From Chloroflexota bacterium (GTDB taxonomy: Bacteria; Chloroflexota; UBA4733): a stretch of 16,334 nt of DNA. Position 1 is the first letter of the stretch. Every line of letters begins with the position of its first letter. The notes beneath the pieces are model-generated. The model was not told the origin of the DNA and searched no databases. It saw only the letters and a list, made by a program, of their open reading frames with translations. A program made the translations under genes and the position numbers. Below, piece by piece: positions 7,167 through 14,391 of this stretch. The stretch is taken from the NCBI GenBank assembly GCA_023381895.1, contig JAMCTA010000015.1, positions 1 through 16,334 of the forward strand, given 5' to 3'.

Positions 7167-8429
7167 GTGGAAGTCCAGCAGACGCGCACTGGCCGAGTAG
7201 CGATCTTCAGCGACAGCGCACCACTCTGGAATCTGAGCTTTGTGGCGCTGCTTGTTGTGTGGTTCCTGCTCGGGTTGCTGTCCGCCCCCACCCGACCGTT
7301 GCTGCCAGTCTACGTCGACGGCGTCCTCCACCGACAGCCGATATTTACTTCAATCTTGAATGCCCTCTTTCTCATCACCGGGGCGATTGGCGCCATCATC
7401 GGTGGCCCGTTCGCTGACAAAGTTGGACGTAAGACGGCACTGCTGGCAGGCTCTATCACAGGCCCCCTCGCAGCTGCGATTTTCCTCACCCACTCAGTGC
7501 TGTTGCTCATCGTTCTCTCGCTCCTCGCAGGTGTGCTGCAGAGTGTGCAGACTATCGGTGGTCAAACGTACATGATGTCGGCTGTGCGCCAGAGTCACCT
7601 CAGCACGGCGTCGGCTCTCTTCTTCATCGGCTCGACGCTTGGAACCTCACTGGGAAACGGACTCACCAGCCTTGTCCTCACAAGCTGGGGCTGGTCAGTC
7701 ATAGCCATTCTCATGATCCTGTGCTCCCTACTTGTCGTCGCTGCTGCCCTCTGGACCCTACCAACCCTCACCGACACATTCCAACCCGAGCGCCGCTCTG
7801 TACAGTCCGGTACCTCCTACCTCTTCCTCTTGCGCCGTCCAGAGATCATCCTGATGATGGGGATCCGTGTATTCCCCACAGTTTACTGGGGCATGGCGAC
7901 AATTCTCCTCCCGCTGCTGCTCTTCCGCCTCAGCCACAGCGCAGCGACCGCGGCGCGGTACTCTGCCGTGAGCCTGTTGCTCGCCGCAGCCTGCCAACTG
8001 GTAACCGGGCATCTCGCTGATCGAGTCGGCCGTCGCTGGCCCGCGGTCATTTTCACTGGTGCCATTGCCATTGAAGCTCTTCTCACCGCGCTGGTGACGC
8101 ATCAGTTCACCCTGTTGTTCATCACCGGCATCCTCGGAGCGTGCACAGCGTGGTCGATCTCCGTCCTCGTCCCAGGCCTGGTCAAAGAGGTCTCGGTCCC
8201 CGGAGCAGAGGGGCGCACGCTGGCGCTCACGATCTTGTTCTGGAATGTCGCCATGCTCAGCGGAGGCTTGCTCGGCGGATCGCTGGTGAGCCGTCACAGC
8301 GCAGCGCCGTTCTTTCTAGCGGCAATCGTCAACGCCGCCGGCTTTGCCATGGCACTGGCTCTGGCCCTCCGCAGCAACACGCCGGCGAAATCAGATCCAG
8401 CGGGGGCAGTGGCCCAACTACCGTCGTAG
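7167..8429 (+). CDS. Major facilitator superfamily transporter
   Basis: A 420-residue membrane protein with about twelve predicted helices, the standard MFS length. The loop 2-3 signature GGPFADKVGRK (79-89) and its second-half counterpart GHLADRVGRR (281-290) confirm the two-fold MFS architecture. A hydrophilic central loop lies around residues 200-225, between the six-helix halves. The sequence looks like the broad sugar/drug-type MFS group; the substrate cannot be read from it. GTG 7167 is preceded by GGAG at ten bases. It is followed, after a gap of about 140 bases, by an amidohydrolase/deacetylase gene on the same strand, so I infer import of an N-acylated or cyclic-amide compound or an export partner. 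This is a neighbourhood argument only. Confidence 0.92.
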   Translation: MEVQQTRTGRVAIFSDSAPLWNLSFVALLVVWFLLGLLSAPTRPLLPVYVDGVLHRQPIFTSILNALFLITGAIGAIIGGPFADKVGRKTALLAGSITGPLAAAIFLTHSVLLLIVLSLLAGVLQSVQTIGGQTYMMSAVRQSHLSTASALFFIGSTLGTSLGNGLTSLVLTSWGWSVIAILMILCSLLVVAAALWTLPTLTDTFQPERRSVQSGTSYLFLLRRPEIILMMGIRVFPTVYWGMATILLPLLLFRLSHSAATAARYSAVSLLLAAACQLVTGHLADRVGRRWPAVIFTGAIAIEALLTALVTHQFTLLFITGILGACTAWSISVLVPGLVKEVSVPGAEGRTLALTILFWNVAMLSGGLLGGSLVSRHSAAPFFLAAIVNAAGFAMALALALRSNTPAKSDPAGAVAQLPS

Positions 8430-8574
8430 TACGCTGCCTCTGCCACCCTTGCCGCCTCGACCGCCTCCGTACACACGGACAGCGCTGGTGCACACATTCC
8501 CACCTCACTAGCCAAGGACGGCAGTATTTTCCATATCGAGGCTATGAGGCAGTACTCTTAAGGGCATGCAAGGG

Positions 8575-9729
8575 ATGAAGAACCCCACTCAAACGTGTGA
8601 CCTTCTACTTCGCGCCGCAACAATTCTTGATCTGCGCTCCGGTGAACGGATTCCAGGCGACATCGCTATTGCCGGCTCAACCGTGAGGGCAGTTGCGCCG
8701 GTGCTTGACGGGTGGCAAGCGCTGCGTACGATCGACCTCCACGGCGCTCTGCTAACCCCCGGGCTCATCGATCTGCACTGCCACGGCTACTGGGGAAGTA
8801 CCTACTGGGGCATTCCGCTCGATCCCGTGGCGCAGCGATCGGGCGTTACAACAGCGGTTGACGCGGGTAGCGCTGGTGCCTACAACTTCCTTGGGTTCCG
8901 CAAGTGGATCTGCGAGCTCAACCGTGTCAACACGCTCGCGTTCTTGAACATCTCGTCGATTGGGCTCGTGCACAGGACTTATGAGCTGGTCAATCCCGCC
9001 TATGCTGACGTCGACCTCGCGGTAGGCACAGCTGAATGCCATCCTGATATCGTTGTCGGAATCAAAGCCCGCATCGATACCAATACCGTTGGCGGCCAGG
9101 GTATCGAGCCACTCATCAAGGCACGCGCAGCCGCTGATGCCCTCCACCTGCCCCTCATGGTACACATCGGCATGCGACCTCCAGAGCTGCGGGCCATCCT
9201 CGAGCACATGCGCCAGGGAGATATCCTTACCCACTGCCACACAGGGAGAGAGAACCGCATCACCGATGCGAGTGGCCGCCTCCGCGACGATGTGAGAGCA
9301 GCGCGAGATCGCGGAGTGCTCCTAGATGTGGGGCACGGTATGGGCAGCTTCTCGTTCGAGGTGGCCGATCGCCTCCTGCAAGCGGGCGAATGGCCGGACA
9401 CGATCTCGACAGATGTTCACGCTGAGAACGTCAATGGACCGGTCTATGACCTCCCAACGACGATAAGTAAGTACTTGCTCCTGGGCATGCCCTTGGAAAG
9501 GGCGTTGCTACGCTGCACGGTGGCCGCCGCCAGCGCCCTAGGCCAGACACGATCGGGCGTTGTTATCCCTGGGATGCAAGCCGACCTCTCTGCCTTTCAG
9601 ATGGAAGAGGGGGCCTTCCCCCTGACAGATAGCTACGGAGAAACTCGCATTGCCCAGCGCCGGCTGCAATGCATTATGACTGTTCAGCGCGGAGAGCTCA
9701 TGTACCTCGCCAGCGGAGTGACATCGTAG
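8575..9729 (+). CDS. Amidohydrolase/deacetylase-family metallohydrolase (dihydroorotase-like)
   Basis: A 384-residue amidohydrolase-superfamily enzyme. Counting from ATG 8575, metal-site residues are all in place: the HxH pair His68/His70 (LIDLHCHGYWG), the lysine expected to be carboxylated, Lys164 (VVGIKARI), His197 (LMVHIG), His220 and His222 (LTHCHTG), and the catalytic Asp280 (ISTDVHAEN). These motifs, with PGLIDLHCH and the C-terminal PGMQADLSAF, match the amidohydrolase/deacetylase group related to dihydroorotase. Characterised members hydrolyse N-acetyl amino acids or acylated alpha-hydroxy acids, so the substrate here is unknown. ATG 8566 is also in frame, but AAGGG would sit one base away from it and is ten bases from ATG 8575. 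No pyrimidine-synthesis genes lie nearby, which argues against pyrC. Confidence 0.88.
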   Translation: MKNPTQTCDLLLRAATILDLRSGERIPGDIAIAGSTVRAVAPVLDGWQALRTIDLHGALLTPGLIDLHCHGYWGSTYWGIPLDPVAQRSGVTTAVDAGSAGAYNFLGFRKWICELNRVNTLAFLNISSIGLVHRTYELVNPAYADVDLAVGTAECHPDIVVGIKARIDTNTVGGQGIEPLIKARAAADALHLPLMVHIGMRPPELRAILEHMRQGDILTHCHTGRENRITDASGRLRDDVRAARDRGVLLDVGHGMGSFSFEVADRLLQAGEWPDTISTDVHAENVNGPVYDLPTTISKYLLLGMPLERALLRCTVAAASALGQTRSGVVIPGMQADLSAFQMEEGAFPLTDSYGETRIAQRRLQCIMTVQRGELMYLASGVTS

Positions 9730-9824
9730 CGCCATGAGCATAAAGTGCCAAACACAAGCAACTGTAGTATGCGCTACCGCAGAGCGACGCGGAGCACGGT
9801 CGGCATCTTACTATTGGAGCGTCC

Positions 9825-10532
9825 GTGGAAGTGAATGAGACACACGCGGATGTTGCAGTGTGGGCCGAAGGGATCCTGCATACGTACTCGGCCAATCAAC
9901 AGCGCGTTGTGGCGCTCGACGGGGTGTCGCTACAGATTCCGTGGGGCGGGGTAACAGCAATCGTTGGCCCATCTGGATCGGGAAAGAGCACACTGCTTCA
10001 CCTCATCGGAGGTCTCACCCGGCCCCTTGCCGGGCAGCTCATTGTCAATGGCAAGAATCTGCGGGAACTCACGAGTGGTCAGCTCGCCTACTTTCGGAGC
10101 CACGATATTGGGATGATCTTTCAGTCATTCAACCTCCTTCCAGGGCTGACAGTCGGCGAAAACGTGTATTTCCCTCTCTACTTCAACAGAGAAGGCTTTA
10201 CAAACCGCCATGAGCGTGTACGGGCACTACTCGATGCCGTCGGGCTGGGGCACGCGGAGCAGAGAAGGCCGGTGCAGCTCTCCGGTGGCGAGCAGCAGCG
10301 TGTGGCAATTGCGCGGGCTCTCATCACGAATCCACCGTTGATTCTTGCAGATGAGCCGACCGGGAATCTGGATGATGTCACTGGCCAAACGATCATGTCA
10401 CTGCTGTTCCAACTCGCCCACGACTACTCGAAGACGCTCGTGCTCGTGACGCACCATCGTGAGTACTCGTGCCAGGCCAACCGGCGCATCTACATCGAGC
10501 ACGGCCACATCACTCCGGAGGAAGATGTATAG
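9825..10532 (+). CDS. ABC transporter ATP-binding protein (MacB/LolD type)
   Basis: A 235-residue ATPase subunit. Walker [10 protein letters not shown] (48-56), the Q-loop FQSFNLLPG (99-107), the ABC signature LSGGEQQ (152-158), Walker [13 protein letters not shown] (172-183) and the H-loop His210 (VTHHRE) are all intact. The FNLLP after the Q-loop and ADEPTGNLD are typical of the MacB/LolD/FtsE group, which power mechanotransmission or lipoprotein and peptide export rather than import. GTG 9825 has GGAG five bases upstream. The next gene, an FtsX-like permease, starts on the base after this stop codon, so the two form one transporter. Confidence 0.95.
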   Translation: MEVNETHADVAVWAEGILHTYSANQQRVVALDGVSLQIPWGGVTAIVGPSGSGKSTLLHLIGGLTRPLAGQLIVNGKNLRELTSGQLAYFRSHDIGMIFQSFNLLPGLTVGENVYFPLYFNREGFTNRHERVRALLDAVGLGHAEQRRPVQLSGGEQQRVAIARALITNPPLILADEPTGNLDDVTGQTIMSLLFQLAHDYSKTLVLVTHHREYSCQANRRIYIEHGHITPEEDV

Positions 10533-11792
10533 GTGTTACTGACCCGTCTCCTCGAAATTGCAATCCAAGGGCTCTTGCGGCGGTCCCTCCGCAGCATATT
10601 CGCCCTCGTCGCAGTGGTGATCGGGACAACCGGCCTGCTGCTGTTCTTTGGAGTCGCAGGAGGGTTGCAGAAGGACCTCACTGCGCAACTTGCCACGTAC
10701 GAGCCCGCCACCATTTTACACGTCGACGTTCCCCTCGAAGTCCAGTCTTCGCCCGGTGGCAGTCCACCTCCTGGCATCTCGACAGCAGTGCTCAAGAAGC
10801 TACAACAGTTGCCACACGTCCGCGAGGCCTTTGCCGAGGAGCAGGTAGGGGGGACCGTCACCGTGGCATCCATACCACTGCCGCTCGAGCTACGCCCCGT
10901 GCCTCCTGGATACCTGAACTCCGGAGGCGGTATCCACCTCGTGAGTGGTAAGCTCTTCACGAGCAGCTCCGGTAACGATATCGTTGTGACCGTTGGCTTT
11001 CTGCAAGCCTTGCACGATGGACCTCCGCCAGGGAGCACCATCACAGCCGCTCCTAAGGGGCCCCTCCCCAGCATCACCAGCATCGTCGGCCAGACCTTTA
11101 CGTTCGTTCCGCAGGGCAACGCCAATGGCTCAGGAACCGCTCAACAGCTGCACGTGGTCGGTGTGATTGATGACCGTGCCCCCTACGCCTACCTCCCTTA
11201 CGACACCGGACAACGGATGCTGGCACAATCCGGGCCGGATGCTTCACCAATTGACAGCGCAATAGTAGAAGTAGCTGATGTGCGAGCCGTCCCAGCCGTA
11301 CGGGCGGCCATCCAGACTCTGAATCTTCACGTGGAGACACCAGCAAGCTACGCCAATAGCCTCATCAATGTACTCAACACGGCACGAGTGATAGCAGCCA
11401 CTATTGGGATTGCTGGCCTGCTGCTGGCCTTGTTGAACATCATCACGATGCTGCTTTCCTCAGTGAGTGAACGTGCCAACGAAATTGGCATCATGAAGGC
11501 ACTCGGCGCTCACGACTGGCACATTGGCGTTATCTTTTTCGTCGAGTCGATTCTGCTCGGACTCGTTGGAGGCTGTGTCGGTGCAGTTGTGGCAGTGGGG
11601 CTTTCACGCATCCTGTCGAGCGTGTTGCCTCTGCAGCTACCCGATACGCCTCCGCTCTCGATCATGGTCCCGTGGGGAAGTCTCGTTGGTGGCCTTCTCC
11701 TCGTGGTAGTCCTCAGCGGCTTGAGTGGGTTTATTCCGGCATTGCGCGCAGCACGGCTCGACCCAGCGCAGGCGATTGCCAGTAGACACTGA
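10533..11792 (+). CDS. FtsX/MacB-like ABC transporter permease
   Basis: A 419-residue permease with the MacB/FtsX layout: one helix near the N-terminus (about 22-44), a large extracytoplasmic domain (about 45-285, Pro/Gly-rich, with SSPGGSPPPG near its start), and three C-terminal helices (about 286-310, 335-360 and 385-410). The cytoplasmic coupling segment SERANEIGIMKALGA is characteristic of the family. GTG 10533 directly follows the ATPase stop; GGAGG lies about ten bases upstream, inside the ATPase gene. With no periplasmic adaptor gene adjacent, the pair probably acts alone, as in Gram-positive and other monoderm bacteria, exporting a peptide, lipid or antibiotic or acting on the envelope. 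Confidence 0.92.
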   Translation: MLLTRLLEIAIQGLLRRSLRSIFALVAVVIGTTGLLLFFGVAGGLQKDLTAQLATYEPATILHVDVPLEVQSSPGGSPPPGISTAVLKKLQQLPHVREAFAEEQVGGTVTVASIPLPLELRPVPPGYLNSGGGIHLVSGKLFTSSSGNDIVVTVGFLQALHDGPPPGSTITAAPKGPLPSITSIVGQTFTFVPQGNANGSGTAQQLHVVGVIDDRAPYAYLPYDTGQRMLAQSGPDASPIDSAIVEVADVRAVPAVRAAIQTLNLHVETPASYANSLINVLNTARVIAATIGIAGLLLALLNIITMLLSSVSERANEIGIMKALGAHDWHIGVIFFVESILLGLVGGCVGAVVAVGLSRILSSVLPLQLPDTPPLSIMVPWGSLVGGLLLVVVLSGLSGFIPALRAARLDPAQAIASRH

Positions 11793-11799
11793 GGGAATA

Positions 11800-12789
11800 T
11801 TGGAACCGCCTGTGATCAGGATCGTTTTCGCAGGAACGCGCGGTTTGGCTCTACCGGTGCTCGAGATGCTCCTCTCTGCGGGCAGCGTCGCAGAGTTGCA
11901 GGTGGTTGCGGTGCTCACACAACCTGATCGCCCTGCCGGCCGCTCTTCCGTACCAGTTTCACCTCCAGTGAAGGAACTAGCTGTGGCACACCACATTCCG
12001 GTACTACAACCCGAGTCGCTGCGCACAGAAGGGAGCGTTGCTGCTCTCCAGTCTCTTGCTCTCGACGCCGGCGTCGTTGCCAGCTATGCCCAGTTGCTTC
12101 CTCGGCGGGTGCTACGCATCCCCACACGAGGGTGGCTCAATATTCATCCTTCGCTGCTACCCCGGTACCGAGGGCCATCTCCCATAGCAACCGCCATCCT
12201 CGAGGGTGACGACACTACCGGTGTCTCCATCATCAAGCTCGTGCGCGAGATGGATGCAGGACCAATTGTGGACCAAGTGACTATTCCGATGCCAGATGAT
12301 GCGACCACGGCAGAGCTCTTACCGTTGCTCGGCCGTATGGGTGCGGAGCGTCTGCTCGCCACCCTCCCCGGATGGATAGCGGGATCCATCAAGGCACAGC
12401 CTCAGGATGAAGCGCTGGCCACGTCTACGCGCCTGCTCTCGCGAGAGGATGCGCTCCTCGATTGGACGCAGCCTGCCCCCCGCCTCGCTCGCCAGGTGCG
12501 TGCATTTGACCCTTGGCCAGGCACCTTTACGTGGCTCGGTCTGCGGCGCCTCTCCATTTTGGAAGCCCATGCTATCACTGTGACAGTACAGGATCCGCCT
12601 GGGACGATTCTGCAGGTCGATCACAGGGCCCGGCCACCCAGACTTGTCGTAGCCTGTGGCACAGGCGCACTCGTCGTGACGCGGATCCAGCTCGAAGGTA
12701 GGAAGGCGATGGGCGTGGATGAGTTTGCGCGGGGACAGCGCGATCTGACAGGCCGGCAGCTGGCTGCTACCCCTCTTCCGCGTACCTGA
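11800..12789 (+). CDS. fmt: Methionyl-tRNA formyltransferase
   Basis: A 329-residue enzyme that formylates Met-tRNA(fMet) using 10-formyltetrahydrofolate. The N-terminal Rossmann domain starts with IRIVFAGT (6-13). The active-site region GWLNIHPSLLPRYRGPSPIA (111-130) holds Asn114 and His116; Asp152 is in EMDAGPI. The C-terminal OB-like tRNA-binding domain starts near residue 205, with RLLSREDALLDW and VRAFDPWPGT. TTG 11800 has GAGGG four bases upstream. GTG 11812 (VIRIVFAGT) is an equally reasonable start, with only GGAA before it. It lies seven bases after the ABC permease stop and is probably co-transcribed with it. The usual partner genes def and priA are not in view. The folC gene, also in folate metabolism, is 1.6 kb away. 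Confidence 0.95.
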   Translation: MEPPVIRIVFAGTRGLALPVLEMLLSAGSVAELQVVAVLTQPDRPAGRSSVPVSPPVKELAVAHHIPVLQPESLRTEGSVAALQSLALDAGVVASYAQLLPRRVLRIPTRGWLNIHPSLLPRYRGPSPIATAILEGDDTTGVSIIKLVREMDAGPIVDQVTIPMPDDATTAELLPLLGRMGAERLLATLPGWIAGSIKAQPQDEALATSTRLLSREDALLDWTQPAPRLARQVRAFDPWPGTFTWLGLRRLSILEAHAITVTVQDPPGTILQVDHRARPPRLVVACGTGALVVTRIQLEGRKAMGVDEFARGQRDLTGRQLAATPLPRT

Positions 12790-12809
12790 CCGCTCTAATC
12801 TCCTGGGCC

Positions 12810-13940
12810 CTACCTGCCTCGCTCGGAAGGGGAAACCGTTCCGATGTCCACACGCACGTGGCGAGGAGCGGAACCTACCGGCGCAAACTGCGCAGGAACG
12901 AGCGAGGCCGTGGTTACTCGCGGAAGTTCGCGCAGGATGGGTACAAGCGGCATCGGCCGCGCGAGGGACAACGGCACAATGAGCGTCTCCTGGTGTGCCT
13001 TGATGTCGCCGACGCGGACACCCGGCTGCTCGCGTAGCACCGCCACGATGACCTCTAACGTCACGCGGTCGGCTGAACGCGGGAGCACGAGGTCAACGTC
13101 ACCCGAAAGGAGACCGTCTGATGATTGGACACCCCCCTGTTCCACCGCTATAGAGCGGGGGGAGAGAGCCACCGGCTGAGGAGCGGGGACACCCGTCTCA
13201 CTTGCAGCCACCCCTCCAACCGCTGATCCTCCGGATTGCTCACCCCCGGTCGGGTCGGAAGATTGCTCATCTCCAACAGGAGTCTCCGAGCTCAGGATTC
13301 TTGCACCAGCTGAGGACTCCAGGGAGGTAACACGCGAGTCAAGATCTGTCGTCTTTGTAACGAGGCGGATGATGACTTGCGAATGATCATCACGAAGTTG
13401 GTCAACCGCCCTTCCCTGATCGACGACTGCCTCGGATAGCGTATCGACACGTCTGGCAATCTCGGACACTCGCTCAAGTGCTCCCCGCAACTCATCGACG
13501 GAACTCCGGAGATGGGCAACGGAGCTACGAACCGCCTCCAGTTCCGACTGCATCCCTATCACGCTAGTCGCGGACGAGGGCGGAGCCGGTGCTGGCGAAG
13601 GACTATGGGTAGGAGCTGGAGCTGCACCAGAGCCCGGAGTCGGAAAATCCGACGAAGCCGCCACCGTTGCCACTGCACGCTGGAGACGAGCACGAGCTTC
13701 CCCCAACGCCGCCTCTGTGCTCGACGACGATGCTCGCACTTCCCCTGGCGCCGGCGCACTCTTCGGATCGTTACTTACTGCCACGTGAGGATCGTTGAGA
13801 AGCACGGCCCCTTGCCACGCTGCGTTGAGTATGTTCTTCGCGATAGCAAGAGCCCGCGCTCTGATGAGTGCAGAATCGCTCAATGCGTTCAGGCTGGCAA
13901 GAGGATCCTGATCAAACTCATTATCACCACTGGCAGTCAC
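12810..13940 (-). CDS. Unrecognised coiled-coil protein with a possible ferredoxin-like C-terminal domain
   Basis: A 376-residue soluble protein I cannot assign. Regions: a helical N-terminus (about 12-50, ALSDSALIRARALAIAKNIL); a Ser/Ala/Pro-rich linker (about 55-128, with PAPTHSPSPAPAPPSS); a coiled coil (about 130-210, with heptad-like runs such as VAHLRSSVDELRGALERV); a Gly/Ser-rich acidic linker (about 212-280); and a C-terminal domain (about 281-350). The last region reads as beta-alpha-beta-beta-alpha-beta, with DVDLVLP, VIVAVLREQPGVRV, LIVPLSL and LVPILRELP. No signal peptide or transmembrane helix is visible. GTG 13940 is chosen because a perfect AAGGAG lies six bases upstream; an in-frame ATG at 13964 has no such site. 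A possible promoter lies at 14021-14049. It converges on fmt. Confidence 0.8.
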   Translation of the reverse strand: MTASGDNEFDQDPLASLNALSDSALIRARALAIAKNILNAAWQGAVLLNDPHVAVSNDPKSAPAPGEVRASSSSTEAALGEARARLQRAVATVAASSDFPTPGSGAAPAPTHSPSPAPAPPSSATSVIGMQSELEAVRSSVAHLRSSVDELRGALERVSEIARRVDTLSEAVVDQGRAVDQLRDDHSQVIIRLVTKTTDLDSRVTSLESSAGARILSSETPVGDEQSSDPTGGEQSGGSAVGGVAASETGVPAPQPVALSPRSIAVEQGGVQSSDGLLSGDVDLVLPRSADRVTLEVIVAVLREQPGVRVGDIKAHQETLIVPLSLARPMPLVPILRELPRVTTASLVPAQFAPVGSAPRHVRVDIGTVSPSERGR

Positions 13941-14020
13941 GTGTCTCTCCTTAAGATGCAGCATACAAGCTCTACATCTGGGAGTTGCCGCGTAGTCCTA
14001 ACAATTTCGCCTGGGGTAGG

Positions 14021-14049
14021 ACTATATCCCTACCTCCGGATCACGTCAT
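14021..14049 (-). promoter_or_regulatory. Possible promoter for the coiled-coil gene
   Basis: On the minus strand ATGACG (14049-14044, 4 of 6 matches to TTGACA) and TATAGT (14026-14021, 5 of 6 to TATAAT) are 17 bases apart. They lie about 80 bases before the GTG start and immediately after the bS22-like gene. A six-base inverted repeat (14015-14020 with 14029-14034) overlaps the -10 box and could be an operator. Confidence 0.4.
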
Positions 14050-14141
14050 TACCGGCGGCGTTGGAACCGTTCACGGCGACGGCGCTTCTTCAACTTATGC
14101 TTGGTGATTGCCTTTCGGCGCTTCTTCACGACGGAACTCAT
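14049..14141 (-). CDS. Tiny AURKAIP1/COX24-domain protein, bS22-like ribosomal protein
   Basis: A 30-residue, extremely basic protein starting MSSVVKKRRKAITKHKLKKR, followed by RRRERFQRRR. The M-[GS]-S-V-[IV]-K-K-R-R-K start and the Lys/His/Arg body match the AURKAIP1/COX24 domain family. This includes bS22, a 33-residue protein of the mycobacterial 30S subunit, and mitochondrial ribosome proteins. The role is therefore most likely a small ribosomal subunit component bound to rRNA. ATG 14141 matches the family's conserved first residue; the frame is open further upstream, but those codons do not resemble the family. GGGAG lies 12 bases before the start, rather far. A promoter and a strong leader hairpin lie upstream. 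Confidence 0.85.
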   Translation of the reverse strand: MSSVVKKRRKAITKHKLKKRRRRERFQRRR

Positions 14142-14166
14142 ACGGCAGCCGCACTCCCACATCCGG

Positions 14167-14205
14167 TGCGTCAGCGCTCGGCAAGGGCACAGGGGCGCTG
14201 ACGCA
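14167..14205 (-). promoter_or_regulatory. Leader hairpin of the bS22-like gene
   Basis: TGCGTCAGCGC (14205-14195, minus strand) is the exact complement of GCGCTGACGCA (14177-14167), giving an 11-base stem with a 17-base loop. It ends 25 bases before the bS22-like start codon and follows the predicted promoter. There is no T-tract, so it is more likely a translational or stability element, possibly the binding site for autoregulation, than a terminator. Confidence 0.5.
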
Positions 14206-14215
14206 GATCTCATGC

Positions 14216-14334
14216 TCCACAGGATTAGCACTATAGCGGCCAAGGCACAGATCACGCAAATCGTCGCGTGGTCTTGATATCCTGCGGGGGAGTGTCGAGT
14301 CTTACGCGCTTCTTGTAGTGTGATCCACAGGATT
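14216..14334. repeat. Pair of 11-base direct repeats (DnaA-box-like core)
   Basis: TCCACAGGATT occurs at 14216-14226 and again at 14324-14334, 108 bases apart, in the gap between the bS22-like gene and folC. The second copy reads TGATCCACA, one mismatch from the DnaA box TTATCCACA; the first copy has two mismatches. Chance or a shared regulator are the other explanations. Confidence 0.35.
14230..14259 (-). promoter_or_regulatory. Promoter of the bS22-like gene
   Basis: TTGCGT (14259-14254) and TATAGT (14235-14230) on the minus strand are 18 bases apart, matching consensus at 4 and 5 of 6 positions. Transcription would begin near 14223, giving a leader of about 80 bases that contains the 11-base-pair hairpin. 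The rest of the 250-base gap to folC (14260-14391) shows only one copy of the direct repeat and no clear folC promoter. Confidence 0.5.
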
Positions 14335-14391
14335 GCTCACAGAAGGTGCTAGACTGACGCAGTCAAGGGCATATTGCCAAGGTGAGGCAGG

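Noticed and set aside
8428..8557. Inverted repeat AGTACgCTGCCTC / GAGGCAGTACT flanking the MFS-amidohydrolase gap.
   Set aside because: The arms are about 105 bases apart with a bulge, one arm overlaps the MFS stop codon, and no target-site or operator logic is visible.
8575..9729. Assignment of the amidohydrolase as pyrC (dihydroorotase).
   Set aside because: The motifs fit the amidohydrolase/deacetylase group better, and no pyrimidine genes are adjacent.
14216..14334. A replication origin, because of the DnaA-box-like repeats.
   Set aside because: There are only two imperfect boxes, no AT-rich unwinding region, and no dnaA, dnaN or rpmH nearby.
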